This document shows, piece after piece, positions 35,541 through 44,484 of a stretch of 47,759 nucleotides of DNA. Each line of letters begins with the position of its first letter. The first letter of the stretch is position 1. The notes under the pieces are model-generated. The model saw only the letters and a program-made list of their open reading frames with translations, had not been told where the DNA came from and did not search any database. A program made the position numbers and the translations under genes. Where the stretch lies: contig JALCRK010000027.1 in NCBI GenBank assembly GCA_022652485.1, positions 1-47,759 on the forward strand. Reading direction: 5' to 3'. Source of the DNA: Sphingobium sp. Its GTDB lineage: Bacteria; Pseudomonadota; Alphaproteobacteria; Sphingomonadales; Sphingomonadaceae.

Positions 35541-36200
35541 TTACGCGGCGGCGTAGCTGACCCGCACCTTCGCCTTGCTGCGGCGCATCGCAGTGCCGAT
35601 GCCGCCGAAGCCGAGGATCATCAGCGCCCAGGTCGCCGGCTCGGGCACGCCGCCCGCGACGCCGGTCGAGAACAGGGTGAGGTTGGAGCTGGCGCTCCAG
35701 TTAAGGCCGATCTTGTCGAGGCCGGTCTTGCCCGCATCGAAATAATAGAAGGCGCTGGTGTCGACATTGGTCGGCTTGGGGTTGCGGCCCGGCGTCATCG
35801 GACCCTTGCCGTAGCCCGGCGAGCCCTGGCCCGCGCCATAATGCACGCCGATCAGCGTCATGCCGTACAACTTGGTGTTGAACGGGCTCTGGGTGAAATC
35901 GATCGTGGTCGCGCCGTTCAGCGGCGAGATCGTCTTGAACGAACCGAACTGGAAGGTTGCTGCGCTGTAGGTGGTGGAACTGGTCAATCCGTTGAGGATG
36001 CCCACCAGATTGCTGACGTCAGTGCTGTTGCCCTGCTTGAGCAGGTTGCCGTCATAAAAGCCGCTGCAGCTTACATTGGTGAGCGCGGGCGTGGCGCTGA
36101 TGTCCGAAGCCGCGCAGTTGCGCACTATCGTGAGGGCGTGGGCCGACGGCACCAGAAAAGTGGAACCGGCGAGTGCGGTGGCGATGAGGAACTTGCGCAT
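35541..36200 (-). CDS. PEP-CTERM sorting-domain protein
   Basis: A 219-residue exported protein. Residues 1-23 form a signal peptide (RKFLIATALAGSTFLVPSAHA). The C-terminus has the sorting signal PEPATWALMILGFGGIGTAMRRSK: the PEP motif, one membrane helix and a basic end. Such proteins are processed by an exosortase and often associate with exopolysaccharide, which fits the glycan locus in this window, although no exosortase gene is seen. The middle (NCAASDISATPALTNVSCSGFY, IGVHYGAGQGSPGYG, FYYFDAGKTGLDKIGLNWSA) looks like a beta-rich adhesin-like fold with a Cys pair. It lies between cobS and cobT in opposite orientation and has its own terminator. Confidence 0.9.
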   Translation of the reverse strand: MRKFLIATALAGSTFLVPSAHALTIVRNCAASDISATPALTNVSCSGFYDGNLLKQGNSTDVSNLVGILNGLTSSTTYSAATFQFGSFKTISPLNGATTIDFTQSPFNTKLYGMTLIGVHYGAGQGSPGYGKGPMTPGRNPKPTNVDTSAFYYFDAGKTGLDKIGLNWSASSNLTLFSTGVAGGVPEPATWALMILGFGGIGTAMRRSKAKVRVSYAAA

Positions 36201-36468
36201 GACTAAGGTGCTTTCCCTGTTTCGATCCGAATGCCGGAAGCCTTGTACACTTCCAGCCGATGCCTCGTTATACTGGTGATAGTGATTTGATTACACAGCA
36301 TTTACTATCTTTTGTGGCGCGATTTCGGGTACTTCATTTTGGGGCATTTTCCGGACGCACCTGTTTCAGACCGGGACAGATTGCGAAGACTGGCGGCTTG
36401 TGCGTTTCAATGCGGGACAAGATGCGCCCGGGCTTGACTTGGCGCGTGCGGTCGCGCAGCCCCGCATT
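36201..36468. promoter_or_regulatory. Divergent control region of PEP-CTERM gene and cobT
   Basis: A 268-base non-coding region, AT-rich at 36260-36340, that must hold the promoter of the PEP-CTERM gene and, because that gene cuts cobS from cobT, probably an independent cobT promoter. No specific operator was identified. Confidence 0.45.
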
Positions 36469-38295
36469 ATGAGTCAGCAATCCCCTCTCGATGCCTTCAA
36501 GGCGATTTTGTCGGGCACGGCACGCGCGATGGCGCGCGACTCGGAGGTCGAGGTCGCGTTCACGGCGGACGCGCCACACCTTGCGGGCAAGGCGATCAAG
36601 GTGCCGAGCCCGAGCCGCACCCTGCCGCGCGATCAGGTGGCGCTCGCGCGGGGCTTCGCCGATGCCAGCGCGCTCAAGCTTCGCCATCATAACGCCGCGC
36701 TGCATGGACGCCATGCGCCCGCGGACGCGATGGCCCGCGCCGTCTATGATGCCGCCGAGCAGGCGCGGGTCGAGGCGATCGGCGCTCGCGCAATGGCGGG
36801 AGTGCACGACAATCTCGCTTATGCGCTCGATCTGCGCCTCAAGTCCGATCCGATCACGCGGGCGAGAAATGTGGACGAGGTGCCGCTTTCCACCGCCGTG
36901 TCGCTGCTGGTGCGCGAGCGCCTGACCGGAGATGCCCCGCCGGAGGCCGCGCGGGCGGGCGTGGAGCTGGTGCGCGAATGGATCGAGGCCAAGGCGGGCA
37001 GCGATCTCGACGCGTTGCCGCTCGCGCTCGACGATCAGCGCGCTTTCCAGCAGCTCACGACAAGCCTGCTGGAGCATCTCGCGCTGGTCGAGACGGACGA
37101 CCAGCAGGAGCCGACCGACGAAAGCGGCGAGGACGAGCAGGAGTCCGCCGACGAGGGCAATCAGGAAGGCGACGAGGGCGAGGAACAGCCGGGCGACAGC
37201 GACGCCAGCACCGAGGCCCGGGGCGAGCAGTCCGAAGGCGAGAGCGAGGACGGCGAGGCGGAATATCGCGACGATCTGGACTCGCTTGCCGACGACGATG
37301 CCGATGGCATGGGCGACGAGGGGATGCTCCCCGTGCGCCCCAACCGGCCGATGTCCGATCTGCCTCCCGGCTTCGACTACAAGGCCTTTACTACCGCGCA
37401 TGACGAGGTGATTGCCGCCACGGAGCTGTGCGACGCGGACGAGCTGGTGCGGCTGCGTGGTTTCCTCGATCAGCAGATGGCCTCGTTGCAGGGTGCCGTC
37501 ACCAAGCTCGCGAACCGGCTCCAGCGCCGCCTGATGGCGCAGCAATCGCGCAGCTGGGAGTTCGATCAGGAGGAGGGGATGCTGGACGCCGCGCGTCTCG
37601 CCCGCATCGTGATCGACCCGACACATTCGCTTTCCTACAAGATCGAGCGCGACACCGAATTCCGCGATACCGTGGTCACGCTGTTGCTGGACAACAGCGG
37701 ATCGATGCGCGGGCGGCCAATCTCCATCGCCGCGATCAGCGCCGACATCATGGCGCGCACGTTGGAGCGGTGCGGCGTCAAGACCGAGATTCTGGGCTTC
37801 ACCACGCGGGCGTGGAAAGGCGGGCAGAGCCGCGAGGAATGGCTTGCCGCCGGGCGTTCGCCGCTCCCCGGCCGTTTGAACGATCTGCGCCACATCATCT
37901 ACAAGAAGGCGGACGAGCCGTGGCGCCGCGCCCGAACTTCGCTCGGCCTGATGATGCGGGAAGGGTTGCTCAAGGAGAATATCGACGGCGAAGCGTTGCT
38001 GTGGGCGCACTCGCGCCTCGTCAACCGACCCGAGGAGCGTCGTATCCTGATGGTGATTTCAGATGGCGCGCCGGTGGATGACTCGACCCTGTCGGTCAAC
38101 AGCGGTGTCTATCTGGAGCGGCATCTGCGTCAGGTGATCGAGTGGATCGAGACGCGCAGTCCCGTGCAACTGGTCGCCATCGGCATCGGCCATGATGTGA
38201 CCCGCTATTACAAGCGCGCGGTGACGATCATGGATGCCGAGCAACTGGGCGGCACGATGGTGGAGCAGCTCGCCGGGCTATTTGATGAGGATTGA
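36469..38295 (+). CDS. cobT: CobT-like VWA protein (cobaltochelatase large-partner family)
   Basis: A 608-residue CobT family protein. The N-terminal domain ([41 protein letters not shown]) is followed by a highly acidic linker at about residues 210-285. A C-terminal von Willebrand A domain carries the metal-ion adhesion site DNSGSMRG (about residues 407-414). It partners CobS in an AAA+/VWA complex. The ATG at 36469 begins the conserved region although no clear ribosome site precedes it; GTG at 36400 is an alternative. The stop lies 3 bases before the next gene, which is likely co-transcribed. Cobalt-chelatase function depends on a CobN that is not in this window. Confidence 0.92.
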   Translation: MSQQSPLDAFKAILSGTARAMARDSEVEVAFTADAPHLAGKAIKVPSPSRTLPRDQVALARGFADASALKLRHHNAALHGRHAPADAMARAVYDAAEQARVEAIGARAMAGVHDNLAYALDLRLKSDPITRARNVDEVPLSTAVSLLVRERLTGDAPPEAARAGVELVREWIEAKAGSDLDALPLALDDQRAFQQLTTSLLEHLALVETDDQQEPTDESGEDEQESADEGNQEGDEGEEQPGDSDASTEARGEQSEGESEDGEAEYRDDLDSLADDDADGMGDEGMLPVRPNRPMSDLPPGFDYKAFTTAHDEVIAATELCDADELVRLRGFLDQQMASLQGAVTKLANRLQRRLMAQQSRSWEFDQEEGMLDAARLARIVIDPTHSLSYKIERDTEFRDTVVTLLLDNSGSMRGRPISIAAISADIMARTLERCGVKTEILGFTTRAWKGGQSREEWLAAGRSPLPGRLNDLRHIIYKKADEPWRRARTSLGLMMREGLLKENIDGEALLWAHSRLVNRPEERRILMVISDGAPVDDSTLSVNSGVYLERHLRQVIEWIETRSPVQLVAIGIGHDVTRYYKRAVTIMDAEQLGGTMVEQLAGLFDED

Positions 38296-38298
38296 ATC

Positions 38299-38967
38299 GT
38301 GACCATGACAGTGACCGAGGCCGTGACCAGCCGCCGTTCCGTTCGTTCGTTTCTCGACAAGCCGGTCGATCTCGAAACACTGACCCGCGTGATGGATAAG
38401 GCGCGCTTTGCGCCTTCCGGCTGCAATTTCCAGCCCTGGGAGGCGAGCATAGTGACCGGCGAACCTCTGCGCGCGCTTCAGCAGAAGATGCTGGCCGCCC
38501 CGCCGCAGGATCCGCCGGAATATGACTGGTCTGCGCCGAACGCTTCCTCCGCCCACAAGGCGCGTTATCTTGATGTGTCGGAGCGCATGTATGACGCGCT
38601 TGGAATATCGCGCGCAGACAAGGAGGCGCGCAGGGCGTTCGTATCCGCCAACATCGCTTCTTTCGGCGCGCCTGCGGTCCTGTTCTGCTATTTCCCCCGC
38701 CTGATGGGGCCGCCCCAATGGTCCGATGTCGGCATGTGGCTGCAAACCGTGATGCTGCTGCTGCGCGAGGAGGGGCTGGATAGTTGCCCTCAGGAATATC
38801 TCTGGATGTATGCCCGCCTCATCAAGGAATTCCTGGGTGTGAACGATGAAACCCACATCTTCTTTTGCGGCTTGGCGATCGGCTATCGTGACGAGCAGGC
38901 GCCGATCAACAATTTTGAGCGTGCCCGTATCCCGCTGGAGGAGCAGGTCAGGTTTCTGGGGTTCTGA
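38299..38967 (+). CDS. Nitroreductase-family flavoprotein
   Basis: A 222-residue FMN-dependent nitroreductase. The N-terminal SRRSVRSFLDKPVDLETL and ARFAPSGCNFQPWE are typical, followed by SDVGMWLQTVMLLLREEGLDSCPQEY and the C-terminal GLAIGYRDEQAPINNFERAR. It reduces nitro compounds or quinones with NAD(P)H. GTG at 38299 has GAGG at suitable spacing, whereas the ATG at 38305 is rather far from it, so I chose GTG. It begins 3 bases after cobT. It does not resemble BluB, the lower-ligand enzyme of B12 synthesis, closely enough to support a corrin role. Confidence 0.88.
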   Translation: MTMTVTEAVTSRRSVRSFLDKPVDLETLTRVMDKARFAPSGCNFQPWEASIVTGEPLRALQQKMLAAPPQDPPEYDWSAPNASSAHKARYLDVSERMYDALGISRADKEARRAFVSANIASFGAPAVLFCYFPRLMGPPQWSDVGMWLQTVMLLLREEGLDSCPQEYLWMYARLIKEFLGVNDETHIFFCGLAIGYRDEQAPINNFERARIPLEEQVRFLGF

Positions 38968-38973
38968 CCGGGG

Positions 38974-39492
38974 ATGACAGATTCGCCGGTTCCGCTCTGG
39001 GTGCTGATCCCGTGCCTGCTGGCGATTCTCTATCTCGGCTGGAAGCGGTGGCAGCGGAAGCCTGAGCGGGTGCTGCGCCGCAACCGGTTGTGGGTGTTGC
39101 CCACTGTGCTGACAGCGGTGATCCTGCCGCTGGTATACCTTCAGCCGCACCATGCCTTTCACTGGGTGGACCGGATGATTATCATCACCGCCGCGCTGCT
39201 CGGCATGGCGACGGGGTTTGTGCGGGCGCGGGCGACGCGTCTGCGCTACGATCATGAGAGTGGCGAGCTGATGGCCGGCTTTTCGCTCTCGGCGCTGCTG
39301 TTCCTGATCCCGATCGGCTTCGCGCGCCACATCAGCCGCGAATATCTCGGCATCGGCCCGAGCGCGGTGAGCCACGGCGACGCGCGGGCGATCATCGGTT
39401 CGCTGACATTCGTGCTTGCGATGGTGGTGACGCACCGGACGACGCTGTACCGGCGATCGAGAGGGCTTGTGCCGCAGCGCGACGGGGATTGA
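38974..39492 (+). CDS. Small membrane protein, DUF1453/CcdC-like
   Basis: A 172-residue protein with about four membrane segments (WVLIPCLLAILYLGW, WVLPTVLTAVILPLVYL, MIIITAALLGMATGFV, ALLFLIPIGFARHI with AIIGSLTFVLAMVVTH). The spacing and the short RARATRLRYDHESGEL loop resemble the DUF1453/CcdC family, of unknown function. It starts 4 bases after the nitroreductase stop and ends 31 bases before cysS, so it may be in a transcript with both. The family call is tentative. Confidence 0.7.
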   Translation: MTDSPVPLWVLIPCLLAILYLGWKRWQRKPERVLRRNRLWVLPTVLTAVILPLVYLQPHHAFHWVDRMIIITAALLGMATGFVRARATRLRYDHESGELMAGFSLSALLFLIPIGFARHISREYLGIGPSAVSHGDARAIIGSLTFVLAMVVTHRTTLYRRSRGLVPQRDGD

Positions 39493-39523
39493 CGGAAGCC
39501 CTGAGCGGCAGCATGAGCGCGTG

Positions 39524-40948
39524 ATGACCGATACCACCGCGCCCCTTCGTCTGTTCAACAGCCTGACCCGCCAAGTGGAGGAGTTTCATCCTGTCCATCA
39601 GGGCGAGGCCCGCGTCTATACCTGCGGCCCGACGGTCTATAACTATCCGCACATCGGCAACATGCGCGCCTATGTGTTCGCGGATACGCTGGGCCGGGTG
39701 CTGAGCTTCAAGGGCTACAGGCTCACCCATGTCATCAACATCACCGATGTCGGGCATCTCACGGACGATGCCGACGCGGGCGAGGACAAGATGGAGAAGA
39801 TGGCGGCAGCGAAAGCGCAATCCATCTGGGACATCGCCAAGCATTATACCGAGGCATACTGGGCGGATGTGAAGGCGCTCAATATACGCCAGCCTGCGCA
39901 TTGGTCGATCGCCACGGACTATGTGCCGCAGATGATCGAGTTCGCGAAGAGCATCGCGGAGGCGCATTGCTACGAGCTGGAGAGCGGTCTCTATTTCGAT
40001 ACCTCGACGGTGGCTGACTATGGCCGGCTGGCGCGCGCGGCGACCGAGGAAGGCGAGGGCCGGATCGAGGCGGTCGAGGGCAAGCGCCACGCGGCGGACT
40101 TCGCGATCTGGCGCAAGACCCCGCCGGGCGAGAAGCGCCAGATGGAATGGGACTCGCCCTGGGGCCGGGGTGCGCCGGGCTGGCACCTTGAGTGCAGCGT
40201 GATGAGCCGCGAGCTGCTCGGTCTGCCGTTTGACATCCACACCGGCGGCATCGATCACCGCGAGATCCACCACCCCAACGAGATCGCGCAGAATCAGGCG
40301 ATCACCGGCTGTGGTTCACTGGATTGCGCGGAGCATTCGGGCGCGCGGATGTGGATGCACAACAACTTCCTCATCGACCGGACGGGCAAGATGTCGAAGT
40401 CGAGCGGCGAGTTTCTGCGGCTCCAGACGATCATCGATCGCGGCTTCCACCCGCTCGCCTACCGGATGCTATGCCTGCAGGCGCATTACCGGAGTGAGCT
40501 GGAGTTCAGCTGGGACAACCTCGCGGCTGCGCTGACGCGGCTAAAAAAGATGCTACTTGGCATTTCAAGAAATAGCGGCAATCGAGCGGTCCTAAAGGAT
40601 CTCATGGACCGTTTCGATAATGCGATTAGCAATGACTTAGGAACTCCGGCTGCTCTACCTATATTTGAAGAAGCAATCTGGTCCGATTCACTATCTACAG
40701 TAAAGTATATGGATCAAGTGATGGGACTGGATTTAGCCAATCTCAACCGCGCCGATCTCCGCATCCGCCCCAAGTCCGCGACGCTGACCGAAGCTGAAAT
40801 CGAGGCCGCGCTGGACAAGCGCGCCGAAGCCCGCGCCGCCAAGGACTTCGCCACGTCCGACGCCATCCGCGACGACCTCATCGCCAAGGGCGTCGAGGTG
40901 ATGGACGGCGATCCGCTGCGGTGGGAGTGGAAGCTCGATCTCGCCTGA
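39524..40948 (+). CDS. cysS: Cysteinyl-tRNA synthetase
   Basis: A 474-residue class I aminoacyl-tRNA synthetase charging tRNA-Cys. Visible signatures are TCGPTVYNYPHIGNMRAYV with the HIGH-type PHIGN (about residue 42), the zinc ligands in the CGPT, WHLECSVMSREL and HHPNEIAQ segments, KMSKS (about 288), and the C-terminal RAEARAAKDFATSDAIRDDL. ATG at 39524 gives the standard N-terminus. Between 40541 and 40741 (about residues 339-406) the DNA turns sharply AT-rich while the frame stays open and still encodes a DALR_2-like segment (DRFDNAISNDLGTPAALPIFEE). The gene therefore looks functional but mosaic. Confidence 0.96.
   Translation: MTDTTAPLRLFNSLTRQVEEFHPVHQGEARVYTCGPTVYNYPHIGNMRAYVFADTLGRVLSFKGYRLTHVINITDVGHLTDDADAGEDKMEKMAAAKAQSIWDIAKHYTEAYWADVKALNIRQPAHWSIATDYVPQMIEFAKSIAEAHCYELESGLYFDTSTVADYGRLARAATEEGEGRIEAVEGKRHAADFAIWRKTPPGEKRQMEWDSPWGRGAPGWHLECSVMSRELLGLPFDIHTGGIDHREIHHPNEIAQNQAITGCGSLDCAEHSGARMWMHNNFLIDRTGKMSKSSGEFLRLQTIIDRGFHPLAYRMLCLQAHYRSELEFSWDNLAAALTRLKKMLLGISRNSGNRAVLKDLMDRFDNAISNDLGTPAALPIFEEAIWSDSLSTVKYMDQVMGLDLANLNRADLRIRPKSATLTEAEIEAALDKRAEARAAKDFATSDAIRDDLIAKGVEVMDGDPLRWEWKLDLA
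40541..40741. other. AT-rich patch inside cysS
   Basis: By hand count 84 of 200 bases (42%) are G or C, against roughly two thirds on either side. Both edges are abrupt. The patch lies in the DALR_2 region and keeps the frame and family signature, so it looks like a replaced segment rather than an insertion. Confidence 0.75.
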
Positions 40949-40959
40949 TCGCCCCGCCA

Positions 40960-42768
40960 TCACCCCTTATACAACGCGTCCAGTCGCTCCTGATACACGC
41001 CGCGGATCATGTGGCGGCGGATCTTGATCGAGGGCGTGAGCATCTGGTTCTCGATGCTGAAAGGCTCGTCGGCGATGATGAACTGACGCACCTTCTCGGT
41101 TACGGATAGCTCTGCGTTCACGCGGTCCACCGCAGCGCGTAGCGCGCTGTGCAGCGCCGGATCATTCCCCAGCTGCGCGAGGCTCGTGCCCTCCTTGTCA
41201 TGCGCCTTCGCCCATGCGTCGAGCCACTCCGCCTCGGGCACGAGCACGCCTACCAGATAGGGTCGCTTGTCGCCGCTCACCATCGCCTGCGCGATTTCTT
41301 CCTGCAGCGTCAGCATCCCCTCGACCTTCTGCGGCGAGACATTGTCGCCCTTGTCGTTGACGATGATGTCCTTCTTGCGATCGGTGATCTTGAGGCGGCC
41401 GGCAGAGTCAAACTCGCCGATATCGCCGGTGTGGAGCCAGCCATTTTGCAGCGCGCGGGTGGTTTCATCGGGGTTGCGCCAGTAGCCGTGCATTACGAGC
41501 TCGCCGCGCACGAGGATTTCGCCATCCTCGGCGATCTTCACCTCGACGCCTTTCAGCGGCGTGCCGACCGTATCCATCGCAAGGCCCGTCTTGGGGCGCG
41601 TCACCGAGATGACCGGCCCGGCCTCGGTCTGGCCATAGCCTTGCAGCAGGGTGAGGCCCAACGCGTGGAAGAAATTGCCCACGTCCGGATTGAGCGGCGC
41701 GCCGCCCGAGACCAGCGCCTTGATCCGCCCGCCGAAGCGCGCCTGTACCTTGGGCTTGATCGTGTGGTCGATCAGGAGGCGGATCGGCAGATCCCACAGC
41801 GCGGCCCGCTTGCCCGCCTGCTTTTTCGCATCGAGCCGCAGCGCTTGGCTCAGGAGCAGCATCGGCACGCGGCCCTGTTTCTCGATCGTCTTCAACACGC
41901 GGGCGCGCAGCACCTCGAACAGGCGCGGCACCACGACCATGATCGTGGGGCGCACCTCCTCGATATTGGCGGCGAGCTTGTCCAGCCCTTCCGCATAATA
42001 GATCTGGCCGCCCAGCCCGATAGGGAGGAACTGGCCGCCGCTGTGCTCATAGGCGTGGGAGAGAGGGAGGAAGGAGAGGAAGACCTCGTCGTCCCAGCCG
42101 AAATCCCCCGCGATCACATCGATGCAGCCCTCGACGTTGAGCAATATCGCGCCGTGATGCTGCTGCACCCCGCGCGGAGCGCCGCCGGTGCCGCTGGTGT
42201 AGATGAGGCAGGCGAGATCATTGCGCTTGGCGGTGAGGGCGGCGGCGCATTGAGCGGGGTCGGCGGCGGGATCGTCCTTATGCGCGGCGAGGAGGTCATC
42301 CCACTGCTTCAGGGCGAAGGTGCTCGCCTGCCCGATCTTCAGCGGCTCTATGCCGATCACCAGCCTGACGCTGTTGGAATGGATCACCGCCGGAAGCAGC
42401 GGCTTGGCGAGCCTGGCCGTGGAAACGATGACGGCGCGGGCGCCGCTGTCGTTGAGGATATGGTCGTGGTCGCGCGTGGTGTTGGTGGTGTAGGTCGGCA
42501 CGCTGACCGCGCCTGCCGCCATGACGGCGAGATCCGCGATACAGAATTCGGGCCGGTTCTCGCTGACGATCATCACGCGGTCGCCGGGCTGGATGCCTTC
42601 CGCCCGGAGCGCCGCCGCGAGCGCCGCGACCTGCCGCGCCGTCTCGGCCCAGCTCAGCGATTGCCATGTGCCACCCTCCTTGCGCCAGAGGAAGGGCTTG
42701 CCACCCTGTTCCGCCGCGCGGGTGAAAAACATGGCGACGAGGCTCGGGAAATGCTCGAAGGTCCGCAT
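40960..42768 (-). CDS. Long-chain acyl-CoA synthetase (FAA1/FadD-like)
   Basis: A 602-residue AMP-binding enzyme that activates long-chain fatty acids to acyl-CoA. The P-loop is YTSGTGGAPRGVQQHH (about residues 190-205), with Arg in place of the common Lys. Others are LPLSHAYEHSGGQFLPIGLGG, GYGQTEAGPVISVTRP, GWLHTGDIGEFDSAGRLKITDRKKDI and the C-terminal LTPSIKIRRHMIRGVYQERL. ATG at 42768 has GGAG 5 bases upstream. It converges with cysS, with only 11 bases between the stops. It serves fatty-acid degradation or recycling at the membrane. Confidence 0.93.
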   Translation of the reverse strand: MRTFEHFPSLVAMFFTRAAEQGGKPFLWRKEGGTWQSLSWAETARQVAALAAALRAEGIQPGDRVMIVSENRPEFCIADLAVMAAGAVSVPTYTTNTTRDHDHILNDSGARAVIVSTARLAKPLLPAVIHSNSVRLVIGIEPLKIGQASTFALKQWDDLLAAHKDDPAADPAQCAAALTAKRNDLACLIYTSGTGGAPRGVQQHHGAILLNVEGCIDVIAGDFGWDDEVFLSFLPLSHAYEHSGGQFLPIGLGGQIYYAEGLDKLAANIEEVRPTIMVVVPRLFEVLRARVLKTIEKQGRVPMLLLSQALRLDAKKQAGKRAALWDLPIRLLIDHTIKPKVQARFGGRIKALVSGGAPLNPDVGNFFHALGLTLLQGYGQTEAGPVISVTRPKTGLAMDTVGTPLKGVEVKIAEDGEILVRGELVMHGYWRNPDETTRALQNGWLHTGDIGEFDSAGRLKITDRKKDIIVNDKGDNVSPQKVEGMLTLQEEIAQAMVSGDKRPYLVGVLVPEAEWLDAWAKAHDKEGTSLAQLGNDPALHSALRAAVDRVNAELSVTEKVRQFIIADEPFSIENQMLTPSIKIRRHMIRGVYQERLDALYKG

Positions 42769-42807
42769 CAACTCTCCGGTTGTTGTTATCCTACCCCTAT
42801 AACCCGC

Positions 42808-44484
42808 TCATTCCGTAAGGGCCATCCCCACGCTGCGCGGATCGGCGGCGCCCTGCCAGCGGCCATCGGGCAGGCGCTCGGCGGCATTGGCCTTAAGGCG
42901 CGCGGTGAGCGGCGCGATGGGGTGGCCCCGAGCTTCCAGCCCCGGCCTTATCGCCTCCAGCGCGGTGCCGGGTTCGAGGGTGAGGCCATCCCGGTCGAAG
43001 AAAATCTGGCCGAGCGCGATGCTGTCCCGCGCGTTCATGCCCCAGTCCAGATGCGCGATCAGCGCCTTCGCTACCTGCATGATGATGGTCGCGCCGCCCG
43101 CCGCGCCGACGACGAACACGGGCTTGCCGTGCGCATCATAGACGATGGTGGGGGCCATGGACGAGCGCGGACGCTTGCCCGGCTCGACGCGGTTCGCGAC
43201 GGGTGAGCCGTTCTTCTCTGGCGCGAAGTCGAAGTCGGTCAGCTCGTTGTTGAGGAAGTAGCCGTTGGCGATGAGCTGGCTACCGAACGGCCCCTCTACG
43301 GTCGAGGTCAGGGAGGCGATGTTGCCCGAGTCGTCGATGGCGATGAAATGGGAGGTGCCGGGGACTTCGGCCGCCTTGACGACGGTGCGGGGACGCGCGC
43401 CGGGAGGGACGCCAGGCTCGTAGGCGCCCAGCGCCATGTCCGGCTGGATCCCCATCGAGCGGCGGCGCAGATAGGCCGGGTCGATCAGCCCCGCGACCGG
43501 CACGTGCACAGTGTCGCTGTCGCCCAGATAGGCGGCGCGGTCGGCATAAGCGAGCATCATCGCCTCGCCGATGAGGTGCCAGCTCTCCGGGTTGTTGGCC
43601 CCAAGCGCCTTCATGTCGAACCGCTCCAGCATTCCGAGGATTTGCAGCACCGTGGTCGCGCCGGAGGAAGGCGGGCCCATGCCGCAAACCTTGTACGCGC
43701 GGTAATGGCCGCAGACAGCGGGGCGATCCTTGGCGCGATAGGCGGCGAGATCGGCGGGGGTGAGCCGGGTGGGGTTGTGAGGGGCGGAGGCGACGGCGGC
43801 GCTGATAGCCGCCGCGTTATCGCCCTTGTAGAAGGCATCGGGGCCGGAACGGGCAAGCGTTTCGAGAAAGGCGGCCAACGCGGGATTGCGGATCGTTTCA
43901 CCTTCGGCTGCGGGGTGGCCATCGATCCAGTAGATGGCGCGCGCCTGCGGGAAGTCCGCCCAGAGCGGGGCGGCGCTGGCAAGTGCTTTGGCAAGGGGCG
44001 GGGAAACGGCAAAACCATCGCGCGCCAGCCGGATCGCCGGGGTGAACAGTTCCGCCCAGGGCAGCTTGCCCCATCGGCGATGCGCCTTTTTCATCAGGGC
44101 GACATTGCCCGGTACGCCGACCGATTTGCCGCCGGGAACGGCCCGACCGAAGGGGAGCGGCTGGCCTTCCGCATCCAGAAACAGCGCGGGGCTGGCGGAA
44201 CGCGGCGCGGTTTCCCGCCCGTCGATTGTGCTCACGAGGTTGCGCCTGCCGTCATGGTGCACGAGGAACCCGCCGCCGCCGATGCCGCTCGATTGCGGCT
44301 CGACCACGGTCAGCGCCAGCATCATCGCGAGCGCCGCGTCGGTGGCGCTGCCGCCCTTGCGGAGCATTGCCATGCCCGCTTCGGATGCGCGCGGATCGGC
44401 GGAGGAAACCGTCCCCGCAGCCAGCGCCTGGGCGGAGAACGCCAGCAGCGCCAGCAGTGCGAGAAGCCAGCGCCTAGCGCGCAT
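42808..44484 (-). CDS. ggt: Gamma-glutamyltransferase
   Basis: A 558-residue periplasmic gamma-glutamyltranspeptidase that hydrolyses glutathione and transfers its gamma-glutamyl group. Residues 1-22 form a signal peptide (RARRWLLALLALLAFSAQALA). The autoprocessed precursor carries GGSATDAALAMMLALTVVEPQSSGIGGGGFLVHHDG and the cleavage-site Thr in GTSHFIAID (about residue 376), the new N-terminus and nucleophile of the small subunit. GPFGSQLIANGYFLNNELTDF and KRPRSSMAPTIVY follow. The ATG at 44484 lies inside the end of pyrD (11-base overlap), so translation is coupled to pyrD. The upstream frame extends to 44580 but lacks support. Confidence 0.93.
   Translation of the reverse strand: MRARRWLLALLALLAFSAQALAAGTVSSADPRASEAGMAMLRKGGSATDAALAMMLALTVVEPQSSGIGGGGFLVHHDGRRNLVSTIDGRETAPRSASPALFLDAEGQPLPFGRAVPGGKSVGVPGNVALMKKAHRRWGKLPWAELFTPAIRLARDGFAVSPPLAKALASAAPLWADFPQARAIYWIDGHPAAEGETIRNPALAAFLETLARSGPDAFYKGDNAAAISAAVASAPHNPTRLTPADLAAYRAKDRPAVCGHYRAYKVCGMGPPSSGATTVLQILGMLERFDMKALGANNPESWHLIGEAMMLAYADRAAYLGDSDTVHVPVAGLIDPAYLRRRSMGIQPDMALGAYEPGVPPGARPRTVVKAAEVPGTSHFIAIDDSGNIASLTSTVEGPFGSQLIANGYFLNNELTDFDFAPEKNGSPVANRVEPGKRPRSSMAPTIVYDAHGKPVFVVGAAGGATIIMQVAKALIAHLDWGMNARDSIALGQIFFDRDGLTLEPGTALEAIRPGLEARGHPIAPLTARLKANAAERLPDGRWQGAADPRSVGMALTE

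Noticed and set aside
36334..38010. 558-residue minus-strand open frame
   Set aside because: It is antisense to cobT, made of Arg/His/Leu-rich shadow sequence with no recognisable domain.
38299..38967. BluB (B12 lower-ligand synthase) call for the nitroreductase
   Set aside because: The N-terminal SRRSVRSFLDKPV and the general motifs fit ordinary nitroreductases; the location next to cobT alone is not enough.
41149..43206. 685-residue plus-strand open frame
   Set aside because: It mirrors the acyl-CoA ligase and ggt genes on the other strand, both of which have clear family motifs.
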